Part shown: positions 9,391-16,390 of the stretch, piece by piece
Position numbering within the stretch: position 1 is the first letter of the stretch
How the letters are laid out: each line of letters starts with the position of its first letter
DNA from: DATJGR01 sp963812255
GTDB taxonomy: Bacteria > Pseudomonadota > Gammaproteobacteria > Pseudomonadales > Azotimanducaceae
NCBI GenBank assembly: GCA_963812255.1
Contig: CAWEUM010000005.1
Coordinates: 1,860,001 to 1,924,000, forward strand
Length of the DNA: 64,000 bases
Direction of reading: 5' to 3'
Made by a program: the position numbers and the translations under genes
Notes under the pieces: generated by a model
Told to the model about the DNA's origin: nothing
Seen by the model: the letters and a program-made list of their open reading frames with translations, nothing else
The model's database searches: none

Positions 9391-11145
9391 ATGACCGAAG
9401 AAGCCCCGAAAACATTCGCCGATTTCAATCTGCTCCCGGAGGTCCTAGCCGCGGTCAACGACGTCGGTTACGAAACCCCAACGCCGATTCAATTGCCCAC
9501 CATTCCCCATCTGTTGGCGGGGCGCGACGTCGTCGGTCAGGCACAGACCGGAACCGGCAAGACCGCCGCGTTCGCGTTACCGCTGCTGTCCCGGCTCGAC
9601 CTGCGCCGCACCGAGCCGCAGATTCTCGTGCTGACTCCAACGCGCGAACTCGCCATTCAAGTCGCCGAGGCGTTTCAGTCGTACGCGAGTCACCTGCGCG
9701 GCTTCCAAGTGCTACCCGTGTACGGCGGCCAGGATTATGCGGTTCAGCTGCGGCAATTGAAGCGCGGCGTGCACGTCATCGTCGGCACGCCGGGCAGACT
9801 GATGGATCACATGCGCCGCGGGACGCTGAAACTCACGAGCCTGCGTACCGTAGTGCTCGACGAAGCCGACGAAATGCTGCGCATGGGTTTCATCGAAGAC
9901 GTCGAGTGGATTCTCAGCCAGACACCACCCGAACGTCAGGTGGCGTTGTTCTCCGCGACGATGCCGGTCGCAATCCGCCGCATCGCGCAGCACTATCTGC
10001 GCGATCCTGCCGAAATAACGATCAAGCTGCGTACCACCACCGCGGAGACGATCCATCAGCGCTATTGGATCGTCACCGGTGTCCACAAGCTCGATGCGCT
10101 GACGCGGTTGCTCGAAACCGAACCGTTCGACGGCATGCTGGTCTTCGTCCGCACGCGCATCGCGGCGGTGGAACTCGCGGAGCGCCTGCAGGCGCGCGGC
10201 TACGCGACCTCGGCATTGAACGGCGACATGCCACAGAAACAACGCGAGCAGACGGTGACGCGGTTCAAGACCGGCCAGCTCGACATTCTGGTCGCTACCG
10301 ACGTTGCCGCGCGTGGCCTCGATGTGGAGCGCATCAGCCACGTCGTCAACTTCGACATCCCCAACGATACCGAAGCATATGTGCACCGAATCGGTCGCAC
10401 CGGTCGCGCGGGCCGCAGCGGTGAGGCAATCCTGTTCGTCGCCCCGCGCGAGCGGCACCTGCTGCGAGCGATCGAGCGCGCCACGCGGCACCAGATCGAA
10501 CCGATGGAGTTACCATCGGCCGAAACCGTCAACGACAAGCGCATTGCGAAGTTCACGCAGCAGATCACCGATACTCTGGCGACCCGTGATCTCGCGTTCT
10601 TTCGCGACGTCATCGTGCGCTATCAACAGCAACACGATGCAGATCCAATCGACATCGCCGCGGCGCTGGCTCAGTTGGCGCAAGGCGACAAACCGTTGCT
10701 CGTGAAGGACGTCATCAAGCTCGACAAGCGGCCGCCGCGCGACGACGCGCGCCGCGAAAGAAAACCAACGACCGCGCGCGCCCCCACGGTTGCGGTGCCG
10801 GCGAACGCTCAGAAAGAGCTGTTTCGAGTCGAAGTGGGCCGCAGCCACGGCGTGCAACCCGGTAACCTCGTTGGGGCCATCGCCAACGAAGCAGGTGTTG
10901 CGAGCGCACACATCGGCCGGATACAGATTTACGACGCGTACAGCACCATCGAGCTTCCCGAAGGCATGCCGAAGGAGATTTTCCGGCTGCTGAAGAAGGT
11001 CTGGGTGGCCGGACGTCAGTTGGAGATCAGCCGTATCGGAAGCGCTCCGGTGCCCAGAGGAACGAAGGCGACTAAGAAACGCAGCAGCAACGCGGCGCAA
11101 AAGCCGGAAACCAAACCCAGGAAGCCCACGAAGCAGCGCGGCTGA
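9391..11145 (+). CDS. deaD: DEAD-box ATP-dependent RNA helicase DeaD/CsdA
   Basis: A 584-aa RNA helicase. Core motifs occur in order: Q motif region (PTPIQLPTIP), motif I AQTGTGKT, Ia PTRELAIQ, II DEAD (VVLDEADEML), III SAT, V ATDVAARGLD, VI HRIGRTGRAGR. Residues about 470-550 form the DbpA-type RNA-binding domain (ELFRVEVGRSHGVQPGNLVGAI, then IGRIQIYDAYSTIELP), the hallmark of DeaD/CsdA, followed by a Lys-rich tail. It unwinds structured RNA in ribosome assembly and mRNA decay, typically important in the cold. Transcribed alone, it has a structured leader with two palindromes and no clear Shine-Dalgarno before the ATG, which fits post-transcriptional control. Confidence 0.95.
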   Translation: MTEEAPKTFADFNLLPEVLAAVNDVGYETPTPIQLPTIPHLLAGRDVVGQAQTGTGKTAAFALPLLSRLDLRRTEPQILVLTPTRELAIQVAEAFQSYASHLRGFQVLPVYGGQDYAVQLRQLKRGVHVIVGTPGRLMDHMRRGTLKLTSLRTVVLDEADEMLRMGFIEDVEWILSQTPPERQVALFSATMPVAIRRIAQHYLRDPAEITIKLRTTTAETIHQRYWIVTGVHKLDALTRLLETEPFDGMLVFVRTRIAAVELAERLQARGYATSALNGDMPQKQREQTVTRFKTGQLDILVATDVAARGLDVERISHVVNFDIPNDTEAYVHRIGRTGRAGRSGEAILFVAPRERHLLRAIERATRHQIEPMELPSAETVNDKRIAKFTQQITDTLATRDLAFFRDVIVRYQQQHDADPIDIAAALAQLAQGDKPLLVKDVIKLDKRPPRDDARRERKPTTARAPTVAVPANAQKELFRVEVGRSHGVQPGNLVGAIANEAGVASAHIGRIQIYDAYSTIELPEGMPKEIFRLLKKVWVAGRQLEISRIGSAPVPRGTKATKKRSSNAAQKPETKPRKPTKQRG

Positions 11146-11158
11146 CCGCACGCGACCG

Positions 11159-11193
11159 CTTGCGAACGCGCCGCAAGCCGCGCAAGATTGCGC
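11159..11193 (+). terminator. Tandem hairpins after deaD
   Basis: Two perfect 6-bp stems lie 13 bp past the deaD stop: CTTGCG/CGCAAG (11159-11164, 11172-11177) and GCGCAA/TTGCGC (11180-11185, 11188-11193). There is no T tract, so they may be 3'-end protection structures rather than a classical terminator. Confidence 0.3.
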
Positions 11194-11236
11194 TCGCTCG
11201 AATACTTTACAGCGCCAATCCACAAGGAGGACTTAC

Positions 11237-11284
11237 ATGCGTGTCATCACATTGAAGTGGGTCCATCGCGGGATGGGGCGGTAG
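11237..11284 (+). CDS. 15-aa ORF with perfect Shine-Dalgarno, upstream of rsgA
   Basis: The sequence AAGGAGG, a full anti-SD match, lies 6 nt before an ATG that opens a 15-codon frame MRVITLKWVHRGMGR ended by TAG. It is the strongest ribosome site noticed in the window. It sits between deaD and rsgA, followed by a pyrimidine-rich tract (about 11307-11345) and the rsgA start 142 nt on. The peptide is basic and has one Trp; it matches no leader peptide known to me. It could be a regulatory upstream ORF for rsgA, a small protein or a decayed gene start. Confidence 0.4.
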   Translation: MRVITLKWVHRGMGR

Positions 11285-11425
11285 ATTAAGGCCGGCGTCG
11301 CGTTTCTTCATTCTTCTCCCCTGCTCATTCCTTCCCTCCCGCCGTGGTGATCAACAAGCGCTCCGACTGATCGGAGACTCCTGATTTGGTCGTCGCCGAC
11401 ACAGTCGGTATCGAGGAAGGGTTCG

Positions 11426-12475
11426 ATGACAAGGCAATACACTTTGGCCAGCCTCGGCTGGCGAGCTTTTTTCCAACAGCAGATCGGCATCGACGAAGTC
11501 GATCACGCGCGTCCCGCGCGCGTGCTGACGGTTCAGCGCAGCGGCATCACCGTCGGTGACACCCACGGTGAACGGCACATTGCGCTGGCAAACAAGTGGT
11601 TCGCTGTTCCGGCAGAACAACGCCCCGCCATCGGCGATTGGGTATTGCTCGGCGAGCGCGGCGACGCCGTCGAACGCGTTCTCGAGCGCAGCAGCGTATT
11701 CACGCGGGTGACCGCCGGCATCAAAGCAGACCTGCAGGTGGTCGCCGCAAACGTGGATACGTTGTTCGTCGTGACGTCGTGCAATGAGGAGTTCAACCCG
11801 TCTCGACTCGAGCGCTATCTCGCGATCGCACTCGAGGCCGGTGTCGAACCGGTCGTTATCCTGACCAAGGCCGATTTGTGCGACGCTACAGATCCGTTCG
11901 TCGATGCCGTGCGCAGCATCCACAAGAACGTCGCGATCGAATGCATCAACGCGCTCGATTCGAGCGCCATCGCCGGCGCGCGCGCATGGTGCCTGCCCGG
12001 CCAGACGATCGCGCTCGTGGGTTCCTCGGGTGTCGGCAAATCGACGTTGCTGAACAGCCTCGCCGGCGAACACAAGCAGATCACCGGCGGCATCCGCGAG
12101 TCTGACTCCAGCGGTCGCCATACGACATCGCACCGGTCCTTGCACCTGCTCGGCAACGGCGCGCTGCTGCTCGATTCGCCGGGTATGCGGGAACTGAAGA
12201 TCGTCGATGCCGAACTCGGCGTGACCGAGATGTTCAACGACGTGGGCGATCTGGCGATGCAATGTCGCTTTTCGGACTGCGCTCACGAAGACGAACCGGG
12301 CTGCGCCGTGCGCGCAGCGATTGCATCCGGCGGGCTCGACGAACGGCGCCTGCTGAATTACCGCAAACTACTGCGCGAGCAAGCCCGCCACACGATGACG
12401 ATCGCGCAGCAGCGCCATCGCATGCGGCAGTTCGCCAAGCACGTCAAGCAGGTCGTCAAAGACAAGCAGCACTGA
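11426..12475 (+). CDS. rsgA: Ribosome small-subunit-dependent GTPase RsgA
   Basis: A 349-aa circularly permuted GTPase that checks late 30S maturation. The N-terminal OB-fold region (to about residue 110) precedes the G domain, in which the G4 motif TKAD (147-150) comes before G1 GSSGVGKST (199-207) and G3 DSPGM, the permutation typical of YjeQ/RsgA. The C-terminal Cys/His cluster (CRFSDCAHEDEPGCAV) is the zinc-binding helical domain. A GAGGAAGG lies just before the ATG. Its neighbour deaD also acts on ribosome assembly, which supports a shared theme though a 280-bp gap separates them. It converges on the YvlD-like gene 21 bp away. Confidence 0.95.
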   Translation: MTRQYTLASLGWRAFFQQQIGIDEVDHARPARVLTVQRSGITVGDTHGERHIALANKWFAVPAEQRPAIGDWVLLGERGDAVERVLERSSVFTRVTAGIKADLQVVAANVDTLFVVTSCNEEFNPSRLERYLAIALEAGVEPVVILTKADLCDATDPFVDAVRSIHKNVAIECINALDSSAIAGARAWCLPGQTIALVGSSGVGKSTLLNSLAGEHKQITGGIRESDSSGRHTTSHRSLHLLGNGALLLDSPGMRELKIVDAELGVTEMFNDVGDLAMQCRFSDCAHEDEPGCAVRAAIASGGLDERRLLNYRKLLREQARHTMTIAQQRHRMRQFAKHVKQVVKDKQH

Positions 12476-12496
12476 CCAGAGTGACCCCTTCTGGTC

Positions 12497-12871
12497 TCAG
12501 CGGCGCGTGACGATTACTTCGTAGCGACCTTTCGGTCCAATAAACGACGACGCCAGCCACGACGTGATACTGACGACCAGTGCGCCGAACAGCGCGGCGC
12601 CGAATCCGCTCAGGCGGAATCCGTCCAGCAACGCAGCAACGAGTCCGAACATCGCCGCGTTGACGACGAGAATGAACAGTCCGAGCGTGATCAGGGTGAA
12701 CGGAAGCGTAATCAGCAGCACGATCGGGCGCACCAGCGCATTGACGATGCCGAGCCACAACGCCGCAAAGAGCAACGTCCAGCCACCGCTGATATCGACA
12801 CCGGACACAAGTTGCGAGGCAAGCCAGAGGCCGAATGCAGATATGGCGAGCCGGACCACAAATCCGTTCAT
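12497..12871 (-). CDS. YvlD/phage-holin-family membrane protein
   Basis: A 124-aa integral membrane protein of the family often labelled phage holin family (PF04020, YvlD). Four hydrophobic segments are visible, with the family motif region LGIVNALVRPIVLLITLPFTLITLGLF in the middle (positions about 40-67). There is no sign of a phage nearby and the label holin is historical. Its function is unknown. It starts 7 bp after the stop of the MotA/TolQ-type gene and is probably co-transcribed with it. Confidence 0.85.
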   Translation of the reverse strand: MNGFVVRLAISAFGLWLASQLVSGVDISGGWTLLFAALWLGIVNALVRPIVLLITLPFTLITLGLFILVVNAAMFGLVAALLDGFRLSGFGAALFGALVVSITSWLASSFIGPKGRYEVIVTRR

Positions 12872-12878
12872 GGCACCC

Positions 12879-13775
12879 TCAGCGCTGGCGCGCGATACGC
12901 TCGTTCGTAATCGGCGTCGAGACGATCGGTCGCTCGCCCCCCCCGACGAGACTCGTACGCAGGTTGCTGATCAAATGTTCTTCCGCGTATTCCTGCGTAT
13001 CTAGTACAAGCCGTTCCTGCGCCAGTTGCAACTCGTGGATCACGTACATCACCAGAATCGACAGCGTCAACGCAGTGAATGTCGAATTGAACGACACGCC
13101 CAGGCCACCGGTCAGCGCGCCTGGATTGTTACTGCTCAACGCGAATTGCGCGCTCTGAAGTGCCTCACCCAGGCCCCGCACCGTACCGACGAAGCCGATC
13201 GCCGGAATCGACCACGCGCCGAAACGGATCATCGCCAGTTCCGAATCCATGCGCGCGCCTTCGATCTCGCAGACCTGATGCACCGTCGTCGCGGCGTCCT
13301 GCACGTTCTGGGTGGCACCAAACCGCTTCAACGCGGAGCGCAGCACGCGCGGTACGACGGATTCGGTCAGCGACGAGGGAATCTGATCGAGCTGCCGCAG
13401 GTGATCGCGGACATCGTCCGGCAGCACGCACGAGCCGGGTGGCATCTGCATCAGATCCTGATCGAGCAGGTTGCGAAAGCGCGATACGCGGAAGCCTTGA
13501 CGGCCGGCGAGCAGCAGCGACCACAGGCACATGATGATGGCCGCCTCGGGCTCGGGCTCACGAATGATGACCAGAATGGAGCGTTTGGCCTGATATTTCG
13601 GGTCGGCGTCGACCATTTTCTGCTGGTCGATCTGCCATTGCTCGGCTGTCGGTCGCACGTAGATCGCGTACACGGCCTGCACGAACAGCGTAATGACCAG
13701 CAGCATCCCTACGTTGAAGATCCGATCGAACGTCTTGTTCGTTTCGAGATTCGAAAACAGACTCGCACCGGCCAT
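12879..13775 (-). CDS. MotA/TolQ/ExbB-type proton channel subunit, solitary
   Basis: A 298-aa membrane protein with a first segment near residues 20-38 (NVGMLLVITLFVQAVYAIYV), another near IIMCLWSLLLAG, and the C-terminal TolQ-like pair around GAWSIPAIGFVGTVRGLGEAL and FNSTFTALTLSILVMYVIHE. The GFVGTVRGLGEAL block matches the proton-path helix of the MotA/TolQ/ExbB superfamily. The usual TolR/ExbD partner is not encoded nearby, so the channel partner is unknown. The start at 13775 was preferred over upstream in-frame codons because GGAG precedes it by 7 nt and the upstream extension is Arg-rich and non-conserved in appearance. Confidence 0.8.
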   Translation of the reverse strand: MAGASLFSNLETNKTFDRIFNVGMLLVITLFVQAVYAIYVRPTAEQWQIDQQKMVDADPKYQAKRSILVIIREPEPEAAIIMCLWSLLLAGRQGFRVSRFRNLLDQDLMQMPPGSCVLPDDVRDHLRQLDQIPSSLTESVVPRVLRSALKRFGATQNVQDAATTVHQVCEIEGARMDSELAMIRFGAWSIPAIGFVGTVRGLGEALQSAQFALSSNNPGALTGGLGVSFNSTFTALTLSILVMYVIHELQLAQERLVLDTQEYAEEHLISNLRTSLVGGGERPIVSTPITNERIARQR

Positions 13776-13956
13776 CGAGACACTCCATTGCAGGCGGGAT
13801 TTTCCGACGTTCACCAGAGCGTGTCCATCTTCGATGCCGCGACCGACGCCAAGGTTCCGTTTGCGATGGCCGCTCGCCTCGGTGCGCCTGAGGCGCGCTG
13901 TTCCTGCGTCACTACAAAGTGGGGACAAAAGCCTTCTGGCAGCGGTCACGTCACAC

Positions 13957-13970
13957 TATAGAGTCCCGTC
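13957..13970 (+). promoter_or_regulatory. -10-like box immediately before a start codon (possible leaderless mRNA)
   Basis: TATAGA at 13957-13962 lies 8 nt upstream of the ATG at 13971. If used as a -10 element, transcription would begin at or next to the A of the ATG. No good -35 or Shine-Dalgarno is seen, consistent with but not proof of a leaderless transcript. Confidence 0.3.
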
Positions 13971-14483
13971 ATGGCAAAGACTCCTACCGTACCGGCCGAG
14001 CCCTGGGTCGCGATCTACATTCGCAACTATGCGCTCGATAAGCTCGCACCGGCAGAGCGCATGCAGTTTCGCATGGCAAGCGGACGCGGCGCTGAGTCGG
14101 TGGCCGAATGGGCCGCAGCCACACTTCCGAAGTACACGCAGGTCTGGCGACGCTTGAAAAGCGCGCAGCGTCAGCGACGCTACCGCTCGGTGCCGAGCAC
14201 AGAAAAGTGGATGACCGACTGGCGCGCGGCCGAACGCACCCTCGGCACGGAACTGACCGCCATTCTCCGCCGCAATCGGACAGCGCTCGGCCAGGCACCG
14301 AAAGCCACACCAGCCGAGCTGCTTCACGCGGCGCTCACGACACTCGATTCTCACTTGACGGTTTCGCCCAGCGGCCACGGACCGACGGTGTTTGTCGATG
14401 ATGTAGCGCGCCCGCCGCGCAGCGCAAACCGCACGCGGCCGGATCAGGATAAACCATCCAATCCGGCTACTGCGAAACGTTGA
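13971..14483 (+). CDS. Hypothetical basic protein
   Basis: A 170-aa, Arg/Lys-rich soluble protein that I do not recognise. It is predicted helical in the middle (KYTQVWRRLKSAQRQRRY, WMTDWRAAERTLGTELTAIL) with a disordered Pro/Arg/Asn tail from about residue 145. There is no signal peptide or membrane segment. The plus-strand frame was chosen over the overlapping minus-strand frame because its residue mix (Lys, Glu, Trp, hydrophobic heptads) is protein-like, whereas the antisense frame is Cys/Arg-rich. Its last 17 bp overlap the 3' end of the convergent hydrolase gene. Weak ribosome site. Confidence 0.55.
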   Translation: MAKTPTVPAEPWVAIYIRNYALDKLAPAERMQFRMASGRGAESVAEWAAATLPKYTQVWRRLKSAQRQRRYRSVPSTEKWMTDWRAAERTLGTELTAILRRNRTALGQAPKATPAELLHAALTTLDSHLTVSPSGHGPTVFVDDVARPPRSANRTRPDQDKPSNPATAKR

Positions 14484-15243
14484 AGCCGATTTGCCGTTTT
14501 GATCTGCCTTCGCCAGCAAGATAGCGTTTCAGGAACGCTGCCGAGAAATCCAACTCTTCGACCGGAACCTGGGGATGCAAGCCCGGATTGGCATGCATTC
14601 GTTTGTCATCCGAGGCGAGTCGATCGAATAGATCGAGGTACTGCTCGCGCGTGAACAACTCATCGTGCAGCTGCATCAGAAACAGCACCGGGCAGGTGAT
14701 CCGTTCCGCGGCGGATTGGATTTGTTGGCGGTAGTGCTCGGTCGGCCCGACGATGCCCATGAGTCCCAATACTGCCACCCGAATGCGCGATTCGCAGGCA
14801 ACCAGCGGCGCGCCGAAGATCGTCCCCATCGACAAACCCCAATAGCCGACGGGTCCCGCACCCACCGCATCGAGGCGCTGCACCGCATCCAGTACGGCGC
14901 GCCAATCGGCGACCATGTCCTCGACACAGGCTTCGCGGCGCCATTCGATCGCGAACGCGCCACGCGCACCGTCGCCCACTTTGCGCCGACCGTGCACCGG
15001 GCCATCAATCGCAAGCGCCGAGAATCCAGACTCCACGACGAGTTTGCGGGCAACGTATGGAATCGGCGACTGATACCGATCGCCGGATGCGCCATGCCCG
15101 AACAGGATCAACGGCTTGCCCGGCGACGCGTTCGTCGGCGACCACAGCACCCCGGGCACCTGCCGGTCTGCCCGGCTCAGCGTGAATTCGCGTTGCAGGA
15201 ATCCATCCCCGTGGTTCTCCTCCAGCCAGGCAAGCTCACTCAT
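14467..15243 (-). CDS. Alpha/beta-hydrolase (dienelactone-hydrolase-like)
   Basis: A 258-aa cytosolic alpha/beta-hydrolase. The oxyanion HGASGDRYQ block, the nucleophile elbow GLSMGT, an acidic residue in LHDELFTREQ and the histidine in NPGLHPQVP give a plausible Ser-Asp/Glu-His triad. It probably hydrolyses an ester or lactone; the substrate is unknown. It lies 45 bp after the AI-2E-type permease gene and may be the last gene of the NYN-aminopeptidase-permease operon. The 3' end overlaps the convergent hypothetical gene by 17 bp. Confidence 0.85.
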   Translation of the reverse strand: MSELAWLEENHGDGFLQREFTLSRADRQVPGVLWSPTNASPGKPLILFGHGASGDRYQSPIPYVARKLVVESGFSALAIDGPVHGRRKVGDGARGAFAIEWRREACVEDMVADWRAVLDAVQRLDAVGAGPVGYWGLSMGTIFGAPLVACESRIRVAVLGLMGIVGPTEHYRQQIQSAAERITCPVLFLMQLHDELFTREQYLDLFDRLASDDKRMHANPGLHPQVPVEELDFSAAFLKRYLAGEGRSKRQIGFNVSQ

Positions 15244-15288
15244 ACATCCCTCCGGGCCGTATGCCGGTCGTCTCCACAGTCGCGCATG

Positions 15289-16347
15289 CTACTCGGTCGT
15301 GCGGGTTTCGCCGAAGTCGTCGGCGAACATCTGCCAGCCGACGACGCACATCGCCGCAATCGTCGGCCCGATCACGAAGCCAGACAGACCGAACGCAGTG
15401 ATCCCGCCGAGCGTCGACAGCAGAATGAGATAGTCGGGCATCTTCGTATCGCGGCCCACCAGCAGCGGTCGCAACAGATTGTCGACGAAACCGATCAGCA
15501 CCCCGAGCACGACCAGCACGATGGCTTTGCCGAGCGCACCGGTCGAGAACAGCCAGATCGCCGCTGGCAACCAGACGATCGAGATGCCGACGGCCGGAAC
15601 GATCGAAAACACCGTCATGACCACCCCCCAGAACACCGCACCATCGATGCCGACCAGAGCCAGCGACGCGCCACCGAGCGCGCCCTGGATGATGGAAACG
15701 ATCACTGTTCCCTTCAACGTTGCGCGTGAGACCTCTGCAAACTTGTGCACCAAGCGCCATTCGCGTTGATCACCCAGCGGTATCACCCGAACGAGTCGGT
15801 CCAGCAACGCCGGGCCGTCCCGCAGAAAGAAAAACACCAGATAGATCATCAGAGCGAACTGCACGACGATGCCTAGCGTGTTCTGACCGATACCGAGCGC
15901 GCGTGCGGCGACGAAGCGGCTTACCGTCACTGCGCCGCTCGATAGCCACTCGTTGATCTTGTCGGCCTCGATGCCGATGCGCGCGAGCAACTCGTTGACG
16001 ATCGGCATCGCCTTCGACGACCACTCGAGTGGCCCTTTCAGATCGATCTCCCCGCTGGTGACGCGCTGATAGAGCATTTGCGCCTCACCGGTGACCGCAA
16101 GACCCACCAACACCAGCGGTAGAATCACGATCAACACGATCAACAGCAACGTCAGCGTCGCGCTGAGCGATGCACGGCCGCCCAGGCGCACCCGAAGCCA
16201 GCGATGCGCTGGGTGAAACAGGCTCGCGAGCAACGCCGCCCAGAACACTGGTTCCAGGAAATCCTGCACGATCCACAGAAATCCCAGTGTCGCGATCATC
16301 AGCATCACGACGAAGAAGATGTCCTCGAGGGACAGCGTTTTGATCAT
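15289..16347 (-). CDS. AI-2E family (PerM/YdiK-type) transporter
   Basis: A 352-aa polytopic inner-membrane protein of the AI-2E exporter family (PF01594). Hydrophobic segments begin right after the start (IFFVVMLMIATLGFLWIVQDFL), a large soluble loop follows, and the C-terminal half holds the family region SIIQGALGGASLALVGIDGAVFWGVVM (split by Gly/Ala), then VPAVGISIVWLPAAIWLF. Transport of autoinducer-2 is proven for only some members; ion exchange has been reported for others, so the substrate is open. Two ATGs compete: 16347 has AGGAA 9 nt upstream and is preferred over 16368. Confidence 0.88.
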   Translation of the reverse strand: MIKTLSLEDIFFVVMLMIATLGFLWIVQDFLEPVFWAALLASLFHPAHRWLRVRLGGRASLSATLTLLLIVLIVILPLVLVGLAVTGEAQMLYQRVTSGEIDLKGPLEWSSKAMPIVNELLARIGIEADKINEWLSSGAVTVSRFVAARALGIGQNTLGIVVQFALMIYLVFFFLRDGPALLDRLVRVIPLGDQREWRLVHKFAEVSRATLKGTVIVSIIQGALGGASLALVGIDGAVFWGVVMTVFSIVPAVGISIVWLPAAIWLFSTGALGKAIVLVVLGVLIGFVDNLLRPLLVGRDTKMPDYLILLSTLGGITAFGLSGFVIGPTIAAMCVVGWQMFADDFGETRTTE

Positions 16348-16390
16348 CGCCTGCGCTTCCTGCGTCAATGAGACAGACTAACGAAACAGA

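Noticed and set aside
12497..12871. Holin / phage lysis function for the YvlD-like protein
   Set aside because: The family name is historical and no phage gene is near.
13956..14519. 187-codon minus-strand ORF over the hypothetical at 14 kb
   Set aside because: Cys/Arg-rich, conflicts with the hydrolase 3' end; the plus-strand frame is more protein-like.
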